Shown in pieces: positions 35,672 to 44,875 of a stretch of 64,000 nucleotides of DNA. The stretch is from the NCBI GenBank assembly GCA_947088865.1, contig CAMUHY010000002.1, forward strand, positions 62,001 through 126,000. The letters are read 5' to 3'. Source of the stretch: an uncultured Eubacterium sp. GTDB taxonomy: Bacteria; Bacillota; Clostridia; Lachnospirales; Lachnospiraceae. The position numbers and the translations under genes are program-made. The first letter of the stretch is position 1. Each line of letters starts with the position of its first letter. A model generated the notes under the pieces. That model was not told where the DNA came from. It saw only the letters and a program-made list of their open reading frames with translations, and ran no database searches.

Positions 35672-37892
35672 CTAATTTTATTATTTCCTGACCCACTTTT
35701 ATATCGCCTACTTTTATATCTATTGACGCATAATTATCTGTATTTGTAATAATGATAGGCGTTACTGTTCTATAACCCATACCTTTTATACCATCTAAAT
35801 CTATTTTCATAAGAAGCTCACCTTTTTTAATCTTTTGCCCATTAGAAACTTTTACATCAAAAAACTTACCCGCAAGCTCTACTGTATCAATTCCCACATG
35901 AATAAGCAACTCCACTCCACTATCAGACAATAATCCAAGCGCATGTTTTGTGTCATAAACCATTTGTACAATACCATCAAACGGCGCATACACCTTACCT
36001 TCTGACGGCTCAACAGCTACGCCTTCACCAAGCATTTTTTCTGAAAATACACCATCTTCCACTTCTTCAAGAGTGATAACTCTACCATTTATAGGCAAAT
36101 AAACTTCTGCACTTGTATTGTTCTTTTGATAGGTTTGGTTATCTATATCATAAACATTTACATTCTCTATATCTGCACCATTTGGGTTTATATCAACTGC
36201 ATCTGAATTTATGCCAGTATCCTTTAAATCATCATCAATAATAGGATTATCACTTTCTGGACTTTCAAGATAATCTTCCAAATTCGATTTAATAACGGTT
36301 ACTTTTGGTCCATAAATCACCTGCACGCCATCACCTTTTTGAACAACACCAGAAGCGCCAGACTGTTTTAATTTATCTTTGTCTACTAATTGATAATCAA
36401 AAACTGTGACACGCAATCTTGTTGCACAACAATCAACATCGCTTATATTCTGCTTTCCACCAAGTCCTGACACAATCAATGCTGAAACAATATCATCCTG
36501 TGTTTTTGTTCCATTTGCTCCGCCATTTTTTGATTTATTGACATCGGCTCTTGTGTAAAGTTTGGTTTCTTCTCCCTCATTTTCTCGTCCTGGTGTTTTT
36601 AGATTTAATTTTTTGATAAGAAATGAAAATAGGAAATAGTATACAATAAAATATCCAATACCAACAATAACAATCCAAATCCAATTGGTCTTTTCAATAC
36701 CTGGCAAAATACCAAACAGAACAAGGTCTATAATGCCTCCTGAAAATGTCATACCAACGCCTACATTAAATACGTGCATAAGCATATATGCCAAGCCTGC
36801 AAAAACACAGTGAATGCCATATAATAATGGTGCAACAAACAAAAATGTAAATTCAAGCGGTTCTGTAATACCTGTCAACATGGAAGTAAGTGCGGCTGAT
36901 AAAAGCAGCGTACCTACAACCTTTCTTTTTTCTGGCTTTGCACATTTATACATGGCAAGTGCTGCACCCGGCAAACCAAATATCATCAACGGAAACTTTC
37001 CAGACATAAAACGCGTTGCTGAAACAGCAAATTGGCTGCAATTAGGGTCAGCAAGCTGCGCAAAGAAAATATTTTGCGCACCGTTAATAACTTGACCGCC
37101 TATTTCCATAGAGCCGCCCACTGCTGTCTGCCAAAATGGCATATAAAATACATGATGAAGTCCAAACGGTATAAGAAGACGCTCCATAAAACCGTAAAGC
37201 AATGTTCCGCCATAACCTGATATTACAACAAGTTCACCTACTTTTGCAATACCTATGCCAACAAAAGGCCAAATATAATACATTAAAATACCAACAAATA
37301 CAAATACAATCGAGCTGATAATTGGCACAAATCTTGTACCGCCAAAAAAAGATAAGACTTGCGGCAGTTCAATTTTATAAAATCGATTATGCAGCGCTGC
37401 CACACCAATTCCAACAATCATACCGCCAAAAACACCCATATTTAAACTTGTGATGCCCAACACATCACCATATGAATTGGCAGCAAGAACACCCCTTGCA
37501 ACAAGATTTTCACAAGACTCCTGCACGGTTGCGCCATCTCCATATATCAATAACATGGTACTTAAAGCGGTGTGCATAATAATAAATGCAACAGCGGCAG
37601 CAAGCGCAGCAACTGCTTTTTCTTTTTTAGCCATACCAATAGCAACACCCATTGCAAACAATAGTGGTAAATTGGCAAAAACAGAATTGCCCGCAGCACT
37701 CATAACACTTAGTATCGCATTCAGGATTGTGCCATGTCCCATAATTCCTGTAAGCTTATATGTCTCAAGCATCGTTTCATTGGTAAAAGAACTGCCAATG
37801 CCCAACAAAAGACCTGCTACTGGCAACAATGCAATAGGAAGCATAAATGAGCGTCCCACACGCTGTAAAACGCCAAATACTTTATCTTTCAT
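35667..37892 (-). CDS. PTS transporter EIICBA, glucose/N-acetylglucosamine family
   Basis: 741 residues with three fused domains: EIIC (about 1-420, eight or more membrane helices, LPVAGLLLGIG at the start and GITEPLEFTFLF near 345), EIIB (about 455-540, phosphocysteine region SDVDCCATRLRV) and EIIA (about 600-741, active-site LLIHVGIDTVEL). It imports and phosphorylates a hexose at the membrane using HPr-phosphate. Glucose and N-acetylglucosamine carriers cannot be told apart by eye. The EIIB active site has two adjacent cysteines (DCC) where DAC is usual. The ATG at 37892 follows GGAGGTTGTT. A hairpin at 37979-38014 lies upstream in its leader. Confidence 0.92.
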   Translation of the reverse strand: MKDKVFGVLQRVGRSFMLPIALLPVAGLLLGIGSSFTNETMLETYKLTGIMGHGTILNAILSVMSAAGNSVFANLPLLFAMGVAIGMAKKEKAVAALAAAVAFIIMHTALSTMLLIYGDGATVQESCENLVARGVLAANSYGDVLGITSLNMGVFGGMIVGIGVAALHNRFYKIELPQVLSFFGGTRFVPIISSIVFVFVGILMYYIWPFVGIGIAKVGELVVISGYGGTLLYGFMERLLIPFGLHHVFYMPFWQTAVGGSMEIGGQVINGAQNIFFAQLADPNCSQFAVSATRFMSGKFPLMIFGLPGAALAMYKCAKPEKRKVVGTLLLSAALTSMLTGITEPLEFTFLFVAPLLYGIHCVFAGLAYMLMHVFNVGVGMTFSGGIIDLVLFGILPGIEKTNWIWIVIVGIGYFIVYYFLFSFLIKKLNLKTPGRENEGEETKLYTRADVNKSKNGGANGTKTQDDIVSALIVSGLGGKQNISDVDCCATRLRVTVFDYQLVDKDKLKQSGASGVVQKGDGVQVIYGPKVTVIKSNLEDYLESPESDNPIIDDDLKDTGINSDAVDINPNGADIENVNVYDIDNQTYQKNNTSAEVYLPINGRVITLEEVEDGVFSEKMLGEGVAVEPSEGKVYAPFDGIVQMVYDTKHALGLLSDSGVELLIHVGIDTVELAGKFFDVKVSNGQKIKKGELLMKIDLDGIKGMGYRTVTPIIITNTDNYASIDIKVGDIKVGQEIIKLV

Positions 37893-37978
37893 AACAACCT
37901 CCATTCAATTCACGGTTCCCCTATTTCCAACACCAAACACCGATTATTTCTATATTTTTTCTGTGTCTATGTGCAAAA

Positions 37979-38014
37979 AAATTCACAGATGAATTATTCA
38001 TCTGTGAATTTTTT
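37979..38014 (-). terminator. Perfect hairpin between the MATE and PTS genes
   Basis: A 15-pair perfect stem (AAATTCACAGATGAA/TTCATCTGTGAATTT) with a three-base loop and T-runs on both sides. It can end the MATE transcript. It could also be an antitermination-controlled terminator in the PTS leader, as in BglG/GlcT systems, but no antiterminator gene of that type lies in the window. Confidence 0.75.
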
Positions 38015-38119
38015 GATTTCATATAAGGATAACTTATAAAATGTATTATTCGTTATTGCTTATTATTTACCATTTTTAAGATTGTATGCACATGCTTAGA
38101 GCTTTTCATTGGACAATAC

Positions 38120-39451
38120 TTAATATTGATATCTTTTTTTATATTTTATAAACATTCCTAATGACAATGCCAGCGCCATAAACTCTGCTACTGGTGTTGC
38201 CAGCCAAATTCCATTTACACCAAAAAGAACTGGAAGTACCAGCATTGTAATCATCATCAATACAAACGACCTTGAAAAGGCTAGAATTGCTGAAATAATC
38301 CCATTTGACAATGCGGTAAACATTCCACTAGTAAAAATATTAAAACCTATAAAAAACAGAGCAACCGTACAAATTTGATTGCCAGTAATCGCAAGACTAT
38401 ACACTGGATTATCTGGGTGTGCAAATATGGATACCAATGGCTTTGTAAGGAAAAAAGAAGCCAACACTGTCACGATAGAGATAACCGCAATAACTCTTAT
38501 ACTAATTTTTATCAATTTTTTAAGTTTTTGGTAATTTTTCTCTCCATAATAAAAACTAATCATAGGAGCTACACCATAAGTATACCCTGTGTATAAAGAA
38601 CTTGCAAACATCAGCACATACATAATAATAGTAACTGCCGCAACACCATCTTCCCCAACAAATGTAAGCATAGTCCAGTTAAACATCATTGTAACAATCC
38701 CTGTAACAAATGCTGTTGCCATCTCCGAACAGCCATTTGTCGCTGCACGAAAAAGAACTTTAAAACGAAAACGAGGTTTTGTAAAATGCAGCAAATTCTT
38801 TTTATTGTTAAAAATAAAAAGTCCTACAATCGCTGTCACAGAATATCCCATACCCGTTGCAAGCGCTGCACCTTTTATCCCCATATCAAACACTGCAATA
38901 AATATATAGTCCAAAATCATATTTAACACACCGCCTGACACCGAACATATTAAAGAAAGCGTCGCTTTTTCACTTGCAATCATATACAGTGTAAAATTAT
39001 TCATCAGTAAAATAGGAACCGTAAACAACAAATAATGGCTTAAATATTGCACACAATACATTTCTACATCCACAGATAAATTCATACTTGAAAAAATGGT
39101 ATCCATTGCCATATAACCAACACTGCACATAATCAAGCCAACGACAACATTTACTAAAATCAGAAAAGTAAAATTCTGATTGGCTTCCTCCCGCTTTTGT
39201 TCCCCCATCTTTTTCATTATAACAGCGCTTCCTCCTGTGGCAAGCATTGTAGAAATTGCTGTTACAAGCTGAATAATTGGCGCTGTTAAATTAATGGCAG
39301 ACAACGCATTTGTACCAATTAAATTGGATACAAAAAAACCATCCACCATTGTATAAAACGACATAAAAACACTCATTGCTATGGTTGGAATCGCAAACTT
39401 TAAAATATTTTTTAATGTTACAGATTTTTCATATACATTTTGATTTTCCAT
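38120..39451 (-). CDS. MATE-family multidrug efflux transporter
   Basis: 443 residues with twelve predicted membrane helices in two MatE halves; the typical start SFYTMVDGFFVSNLIGTNALSAINL is present in outline. MATE proteins export cationic drugs in exchange for sodium or protons. The ATG at 39451 follows AAGGAGGATTTAT; the frame is open to 39469. The gene is divergent from a MerR-type regulator and has a MerR-type promoter, so induction by its substrate is likely. Confidence 0.92.
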   Translation of the reverse strand: MENQNVYEKSVTLKNILKFAIPTIAMSVFMSFYTMVDGFFVSNLIGTNALSAINLTAPIIQLVTAISTMLATGGSAVIMKKMGEQKREEANQNFTFLILVNVVVGLIMCSVGYMAMDTIFSSMNLSVDVEMYCVQYLSHYLLFTVPILLMNNFTLYMIASEKATLSLICSVSGGVLNMILDYIFIAVFDMGIKGAALATGMGYSVTAIVGLFIFNNKKNLLHFTKPRFRFKVLFRAATNGCSEMATAFVTGIVTMMFNWTMLTFVGEDGVAAVTIIMYVLMFASSLYTGYTYGVAPMISFYYGEKNYQKLKKLIKISIRVIAVISIVTVLASFFLTKPLVSIFAHPDNPVYSLAITGNQICTVALFFIGFNIFTSGMFTALSNGIISAILAFSRSFVLMMITMLVLPVLFGVNGIWLATPVAEFMALALSLGMFIKYKKRYQY

Positions 39452-39535
39452 ATAAATCCTCCTTATCACAACTTTTTTGCCATGCTATACAGCTATAAAT
39501 CCTTTTTCTTCTTGTTTTTATTTTCTGTATATAGT

Positions 39536-39566
39536 ATCATAAACCGTACAGTAACAGTACAGTCAA
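39536..39566 (-). promoter_or_regulatory. MerR-type promoter of the MATE gene (19-base spacer with dyad)
   Basis: On the minus strand TTGACT (39561-39566) and TATGAT (39536-39541) are separated by exactly 19 bases, the overlong spacer typical of MerR-activated promoters. The spacer region contains the near-palindrome ACTGTAC-TGTTACT-GTACGGT. This is where the divergent regulator should bind. Confidence 0.8.
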
Positions 39567-39590
39567 GAAAAATATTGAAAAATTTTATAG

Positions 39591-39621
39591 AGTCAAGCAA
39601 ATATTAGCAATCCGCTTGACT
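39591..39621. repeat. Short hairpin related to the multi-hairpin repeat family
   Basis: AGTCAAGC/GCTTGACT encloses AAATATTAGCAATCC, which matches the left-end hairpin of the larger repeat family. It lies in the leader of the MerR gene, 20 bases before the start codon. Confidence 0.45.
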
Positions 39622-39641
39622 AGAAAGGCAGGATTCTTTAT

Positions 39642-40463
39642 ATGAATGAAAAAGAAAAACTTTTAACGATTGGACAATTTGCAGCTATGCACGGAATCAA
39701 TAAAAAAACATTGATGTGGTATGATGAAATTGGTCTATTTAAGCCTGCTGCCATCAATCCACAAAATGGATACCGCTGCTACAATTACCATCAAAGCCCC
39801 ATTTTAGAAACCATTTTACTACTGCGTGAACTGGATGTTTCCATAGCTGAAATACAACATTTTATGAAAAATCGCTCTGCTTTTAACCTAAAATGTCTTT
39901 TAGACGAAAAAATAGAAGATTTAGACCGCAATATTATACATTTGCAGGCAATTCGTAAAACATTATACAATCACCATCAAAATATGGTAACATTATTGAC
40001 AATGGATTTGTCAGAGATAAGTATTGTTGAAAAAGAAGAACGTTATTTAATAACGGTAGATATTGACAAAGATATTTCGTTTGAAAAAGAAGTTGAAATG
40101 ATTACTGCACAAACTACAAAATACCAACTGGGACGCTTACATGATGCTTCTTATGGTTCTATGATTTCCGTACCTAGCCTGTTAAAGGATGACTTTGATA
40201 ATTATTGCAAACTATTTATTGAAATTCCTTCACTCACACAAAAAAACGGGCTGCATATACAACCCGGCGGTCTATATTTAAGAGCGTTTCACAAAGGTGA
40301 CTGGAATAAAATATCGTTACGCTATAAAGAAATCTTACATTATGCAAAGGAACATAACTTGATACTTTCTGGTTTTTCTTATGAAAAAGGAATCAATGAA
40401 AATGTTATTGACCAAATGGAAGATTACATTGTACAGATTGAAATTCCCATTCATTTTTTATAA
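39642..40463 (+). CDS. MerR-family transcriptional regulator with effector domain
   Basis: 273 residues: an N-terminal MerR winged helix (LTIGQFAAMHGINKKTLMWYDEIGLFKPA), a coiled dimerisation helix (about 75-120) and a C-terminal GyrI/BmrR-like ligand domain. The architecture is that of multidrug-responsive activators such as BmrR. It is divergent from the MATE pump, whose promoter has the matching 19-base spacer, so it very likely controls that pump. Its 3' end overlaps the convergent acetyltransferase gene by six bases. Confidence 0.9.
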   Translation: MNEKEKLLTIGQFAAMHGINKKTLMWYDEIGLFKPAAINPQNGYRCYNYHQSPILETILLLRELDVSIAEIQHFMKNRSAFNLKCLLDEKIEDLDRNIIHLQAIRKTLYNHHQNMVTLLTMDLSEISIVEKEERYLITVDIDKDISFEKEVEMITAQTTKYQLGRLHDASYGSMISVPSLLKDDFDNYCKLFIEIPSLTQKNGLHIQPGGLYLRAFHKGDWNKISLRYKEILHYAKEHNLILSGFSYEKGINENVIDQMEDYIVQIEIPIHFL

Positions 40464-40952
40464 GCAACCATCTATTCTTTTTTCCATACAAATAGATTCA
40501 GGCATATCAACATAAGGTTCATAATTTGCAATTACCTGATAACCTAACCTTTTATAAAGGTTCATTGCTGCTATTAAAGGTTCTCCTGATTCTAAAATAA
40601 GTTTTTTATATCCTTGCTTAATTGCCTGTATCTCTAAATTATTCATTAATTCTTTAGAAATGCCAAAGCCACGATACTGTTCTCTTACAAAAACCCTTTT
40701 TACTTCTGCAGTATAATTATCTTGATTTTTTCCTTTTATATATTGCTTCAAAGAAGCACAACCCACAGGAAATTGTCCATCATAAGCTAACACTACATTA
40801 TGAATATCATCCAATTGATTATATGGTATATATTCTGCTCTATTATTCTCTCCACCTACTAATTGATTTAAAAATTGATCTAATTCCCTGCACAATATAA
40901 TAAAATCTTTATTATTTCCATCTGTGTTTATATATTGAATATCTTTTTTCAT
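40458..40952 (-). CDS. GNAT-family N-acetyltransferase
   Basis: 164 residues with the GNAT core: VKRVFVREQYRGFGISKELM (acetyl-CoA loop YRGFGI) and the closing ILESGEPLIAAMNLYKRLGY. It transfers acetyl groups to an unknown amine. Ribosome site GTGAGGAAAAA. It lies in the same direction as the second acetyltransferase about 100 bases upstream, but the two are not closely similar. Confidence 0.85.
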   Translation of the reverse strand: MKKDIQYINTDGNNKDFIILCRELDQFLNQLVGGENNRAEYIPYNQLDDIHNVVLAYDGQFPVGCASLKQYIKGKNQDNYTAEVKRVFVREQYRGFGISKELMNNLEIQAIKQGYKKLILESGEPLIAAMNLYKRLGYQVIANYEPYVDMPESICMEKRIDGCL

Positions 40953-41056
40953 TTTTTCCTCACTTTCTTATTTCTATATTTTTTCATAAAGAACCAAAAT
41001 TTCCTATAAACTTGTGACAAGTAGCGCACAAACCTTACAATTAAAAATTTTAATTT

Positions 41057-41527
41057 TCAATCATAGTCTCTACTTTTCTCCATTATATGATAACATAAAA
41101 AATCACCATCTTCTGTTTCAATCTTTTCATAAGAAATAATTTTATATCCCCTTTTTAAATACAACCGTTCTGCTGGAAAAGAAGCAGCAATATGTATTGT
41201 TTTATGATTTTTAAACACGATTTCTTCTAAACAATCCATTAAACGGCTTCCATATCCTTTTTTCTGATATTGCGGCAATATAAATAACCTGCAAATCTCA
41301 TTTTTACGAATACTTCCTGTGCCTATAATCGTTCCTTTTACAATTGCAAAATAAACTTGTTCTTCTGTCATTGCTTTTTTTATATGCTCCTCACAATGCA
41401 GATTTAAAAAAAATTGAACAGCTCCTGTTGGATAATATTTAGGATAAATCGTTTGAATTGTTTTTCTTACAATTTCTGCTACTTGTTTTGAATCATCTGC
41501 ATATTTTAATTCTATTGTTGACTGCAT
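41057..41527 (-). CDS. GNAT-family N-acetyltransferase
   Basis: 156 residues with a GNAT core: GTGSIRKNEICRLFILPQYQKKGYGSRLMD and the C-terminal FPAERLYLKRGYK. The substrate is unknown. AGGAGGGAATC lies rather far (about 14 bases) upstream of the ATG, so translation may be weak. Divergent from the LytTR regulator; the shared 265-base region contains an inverted repeat. Confidence 0.85.
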   Translation of the reverse strand: MQSTIELKYADDSKQVAEIVRKTIQTIYPKYYPTGAVQFFLNLHCEEHIKKAMTEEQVYFAIVKGTIIGTGSIRKNEICRLFILPQYQKKGYGSRLMDCLEEIVFKNHKTIHIAASFPAERLYLKRGYKIISYEKIETEDGDFLCYHIMEKSRDYD

Positions 41528-41573
41528 TATTTTTTGATTCCCTCCTATTTTTTAACTTTTATGCTGCAATTAA

Positions 41574-41604
41574 TTTTAAGTTAGGAAAGACGAATAACTT
41601 AAAA
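41574..41604. promoter_or_regulatory. Inverted repeat between divergent acetyltransferase and LytTR genes
   Basis: TTTTAAGTT and AACTTAAAA form a perfect nine-base inverted repeat with a 13-base spacer. There is no T-run after it, so an operator is more likely than a terminator. LytTR regulators normally bind direct repeats, so the binder is uncertain. Confidence 0.35.
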
Positions 41605-41792
41605 CTTGGCAAACCTGTATATCCATTTTTTATATATCAATTTCTACACAATAATTTTTCTACCTACATTTTATTATTGAACGATATTCTTTGCAATCCA
41701 ATTTTTATAAATTTATTCTTTATATCCTATTTTGATTTCATTTCAATAATATGATATACTACTTATGGATTTGCTAAAAAGGAGACATTACC

Positions 41793-42506
41793 ATGCGTAT
41801 TGCTATTATTGATGATGTTTTTTCAGAACGAAAAATATTGCGGAAAAAATTAGAAATACAGCTTGCTAGGCATTTATTAAACGCTGAAATTTTTGAATAT
41901 GAAAATGGAGACAGCTTTCTTGCCGCTGCCAAACAAGAACATTTTACAGTAGCTTTCTTAGATATTTATATGGATGGTGAGGATGGAATAGAAGTTGCCA
42001 AAAAACTCCGCCTTTTTGATTCAAAATGTATCCTTATTTTTGTCACTTCTTCTATGGACCATGCCCTTGATGGATTTCGTGTCCGTGCATTACAATATTT
42101 AGTTAAACCATATTCAGACCAAGAATTAGATTTTTTGTTTGATGAAATCATTGAAAAATTGCCTTCTTTAGACCAATATATTGAACTTCATATTGTGGGT
42201 GGTACGATTCGATTGCGATTACAAGAAATTCTATATGCTGAACATTTCCAACATCAAATACATATATTGACAACAGATGAAAAGATAACCGTTATACGTC
42301 AACCTTTACGAGAATTTATTAAAACTTTAAATGATGAACGATTTATTTATTGTAATCGTGGAACGATTATCAATTTAGAACATGCACAAGACTTTGATGG
42401 AACAGCTTTTCTTTTGACAAATGGTAAAAAGATTCCAGTAAGCCGCAACTTTGTCAGTGCAGCCAAACAAGCTTTTGGTGATTTTTTATTTAAAAGGAGG
42501 CGTTAA
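41793..42506 (+). CDS. LytTR-family response regulator (AgrA/ComE-like)
   Basis: 237 residues: receiver domain (acidic IDD at the start, phosphorylated Asp in FLDIYMDGEDG, VKPYS) and a C-terminal LytTR DNA-binding domain (ILYAEHFQHQIHI, RFIYCNRGTIINLEH, KIPVSRNF). Such regulators usually answer peptide-sensing GHKL kinases. Ribosome site AAAAAGGAGACATTACC. The kinase gene starts two bases after its stop codon. Confidence 0.92.
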   Translation: MRIAIIDDVFSERKILRKKLEIQLARHLLNAEIFEYENGDSFLAAAKQEHFTVAFLDIYMDGEDGIEVAKKLRLFDSKCILIFVTSSMDHALDGFRVRALQYLVKPYSDQELDFLFDEIIEKLPSLDQYIELHIVGGTIRLRLQEILYAEHFQHQIHILTTDEKITVIRQPLREFIKTLNDERFIYCNRGTIINLEHAQDFDGTAFLLTNGKKIPVSRNFVSAAKQAFGDFLFKRRR

Positions 42507-42507
42507 T

Positions 42508-43818
42508 ATGATAACAATTTTATGTCCTATTATAGAACTTTCTATTTTACTGCCAGGTATATTCGTTGCATATCTTCCTATGAAACAGCACCTCCGCACT
42601 CATTTTGTCAAACTTCTCTCAATTATGACGCTATTTATTATTTTACTTTGCCTAACAGGTGGGTTTATATGTTATTTTTTTAATATAAACATACTATGGG
42701 TTCTATTTCCTTGTGTAATACTATGTGGTTTTATCTATCTTTATACTTTACATGTATCTTGCTGGAAATCTATCAGCGTTTTTTTAGCTATATGTGCTGT
42801 TTTTTCTTGTCTTGGCAACATAGCAAAAGCAATGGATATCTTATTGTGTCCAACAAATAACACACCTTATCTGTGTTTAAAGGCAGCATTGTTTTATATT
42901 TTCATGTGTTGGCTGGCTGTTGGCATTGCTTGGTACCCTTCCACTCACGCCTCTAGAAATCTTTTAGAAGATGCGGCATTTGCAAAAACTTGGTATGTCT
43001 TTTGGATACTGCCTAGCCTATTTATAATTCTTAATTTATTGATGACCCCTGCAAGCTCTAATATTATCTATACAGATAACATCATACAAAAATATATTAT
43101 TATTACTTTTATATTATTAATTTTACTTATTTTTTTCTATACTATATTTTATTTTATGGCAACAAATCTAAACAATAATGAACGTCTTTGGCAAGAAAAT
43201 CAATTTCTTTTTATGCAGCAAGCTCAGTATGATAACTTGTGTGCAGCTATTGCAGAAACAAAAAGCGCACGACATGATATGCGCCACCATTTTAATGCTC
43301 TGCAAAATCTTGCCAATCGAGGAGAATGGGAAGCACTTACCCATTATCTTTGCGAAGCACAAAACTCTATACCAAACACAGAATTAAATTTATGCGAAAA
43401 TACGGCTGTTGATGGTATTGCCAGCCATTATGCTATGTTATGTAAAAAAACAAAGATACCATTTTCTATAAAATTAGACTTGCCCAAAACATTACCTATT
43501 CCCGAAATTGACGTATGTTTAGTGTTATCTAATCTATTAGAAAATGCCCTAGAAGCCAGCCTTCATACAACTTATACAAGAAGACAAATTTATATACAGG
43601 CACATCTTCATTCCAAAAATGTTATATTATTGACCGTAGAAAATACTTATGATGGAACTATCAAAGAAAAAAATGGTATCATTCAATCTTCCAAACGTTT
43701 TGGACATGGCATCGGCACTCAATCAGTCCGCCATATAGCTGAAAAAAATGGCGGATATTGTCGCTTTGCTTATGATAATGGGGTATTTTGCGCAAATATT
43801 ATGCTGCGGGGAGAATAA
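42508..43818 (+). CDS. GHKL sensor histidine kinase (AgrC-like)
   Basis: 436 residues: about six membrane helices in the first 215, a coiled linker, the phosphoacceptor region SARHDMRHHFNAL and a GHKL ATPase domain (LSNLLENALEASL, GHGIGTQSVRHI). This is the architecture of AgrC-like quorum or peptide sensors. The ATG at 42508 follows AAAAGGAGGCGTTAAT. No agrB or agrD-like gene is found on either side, so the signal probably comes from elsewhere or is not an own peptide. Confidence 0.9.
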   Translation: MITILCPIIELSILLPGIFVAYLPMKQHLRTHFVKLLSIMTLFIILLCLTGGFICYFFNINILWVLFPCVILCGFIYLYTLHVSCWKSISVFLAICAVFSCLGNIAKAMDILLCPTNNTPYLCLKAALFYIFMCWLAVGIAWYPSTHASRNLLEDAAFAKTWYVFWILPSLFIILNLLMTPASSNIIYTDNIIQKYIIITFILLILLIFFYTIFYFMATNLNNNERLWQENQFLFMQQAQYDNLCAAIAETKSARHDMRHHFNALQNLANRGEWEALTHYLCEAQNSIPNTELNLCENTAVDGIASHYAMLCKKTKIPFSIKLDLPKTLPIPEIDVCLVLSNLLENALEASLHTTYTRRQIYIQAHLHSKNVILLTVENTYDGTIKEKNGIIQSSKRFGHGIGTQSVRHIAEKNGGYCRFAYDNGVFCANIMLRGE

Positions 43819-43852
43819 CGTGGTTATATAGACAATTTAATTTATATACTTT

Positions 43853-44854
43853 TTATTCTATATTTTGTGTATTAATTATATTACTATCAATATTTTGTTC
43901 CATATATTCTTGCCGCAGTTCACTTAACGTTTTTCCAGTTTTTTTATGTACTGAAAATTTATACGTTTCTACTGATGACCAACTAAAAACTTTTTTTAGC
44001 CACTGCTGAAGAGACATAATATCATTTTCTATCTTTACTTGTCCATTTGCTTGAAGTTGCGCTTCTTCTGTGCATCCTTTTGCTACAATAATGTCTCCCT
44101 CATTGACAACGCCCCATTCAATAAGTGCATCAATTTTAGGAAGCGAACGGCGTGAAATATCTTTTTTCTGTTTTTTTTGAATATTTCCTTTCTCAACTAC
44201 ATTCACATAAAAATCATCATATTCTACAATTGGAAGAATCTTTTTCATATCAATCAAAATGGCATCATTTATTTTATAGGGATATATCTGATAACAGCTA
44301 ATATCCACCTGATTACTATTTAGCCATGCAACGGCAGACAATGTTTGTTCATCAAATTCGGATGCAACCAATATAATACGCTGTCTTGCATTAAATATGG
44401 TAATATTATTCATCTCGACAAAATCATTTAATTGTCGTTTTGCAATTTCTGATGATGTAAGTTCATATTGCTGCTCAAATTCATCTCTATGCTTTTCTAC
44501 ATAAGGAGAAAACACATTTTGAATAAGCTCATCTGTGGATTTAATCGTTGCACAACTAGCAGCATAACGAATTGCTTGAAATTCAAAAGATTCTTTGCGT
44601 CCTATAATATCTGCTTTATCCCGTTTAATCTCAATAAGTACTATATCTCCATTATTATCAATAGCCGTTAGGTCACTCCTGCCATTGCTTACATTTCGTA
44701 CCTGCTGCCCAACAATTAACATTGATTCTTCATCATCACAAAGCATATCCACATTTTTTCGCAAAATCTCCTCTATGTCTTTTTCTTTCATATGTAGGTC
44801 TGAAAATGTTGTAGCTTCAATTTTTGATGGCTGATTACGATTTAAAATATACAT
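43853..44854 (-). CDS. NucS/DUF91-like PD-(D/E)XK nuclease domain protein
   Basis: 333 residues. The N-terminal ~130 contain a PD-(D/E)XK nuclease core of the NucS kind: GRSDLTAIDNNGD, then VLIEIKRDKAD (catalytic D...E-x-K). The C-terminal part (KIDALIEWGVVNEGDIIVAKG) resembles a small DNA-associated domain seen in restriction-like proteins. It follows the CfrBI-type enzyme gene by 21 bases with an AGGGGAATGTT ribosome site, so it belongs to the restriction-modification unit. Its exact role there is unknown. Confidence 0.6.
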   Translation of the reverse strand: MYILNRNQPSKIEATTFSDLHMKEKDIEEILRKNVDMLCDDEESMLIVGQQVRNVSNGRSDLTAIDNNGDIVLIEIKRDKADIIGRKESFEFQAIRYAASCATIKSTDELIQNVFSPYVEKHRDEFEQQYELTSSEIAKRQLNDFVEMNNITIFNARQRIILVASEFDEQTLSAVAWLNSNQVDISCYQIYPYKINDAILIDMKKILPIVEYDDFYVNVVEKGNIQKKQKKDISRRSLPKIDALIEWGVVNEGDIIVAKGCTEEAQLQANGQVKIENDIMSLQQWLKKVFSWSSVETYKFSVHKKTGKTLSELRQEYMEQNIDSNIINTQNIE

Positions 44855-44875
44855 AACATTCCCCTAATTTTTATA

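Noticed and set aside
37979-38014. PTS antiterminator (RAT) site
   Set aside because: The hairpin is a perfect symmetrical terminator that the MATE gene needs; no BglG-type gene is nearby and no RAT-like alternative structure was found.
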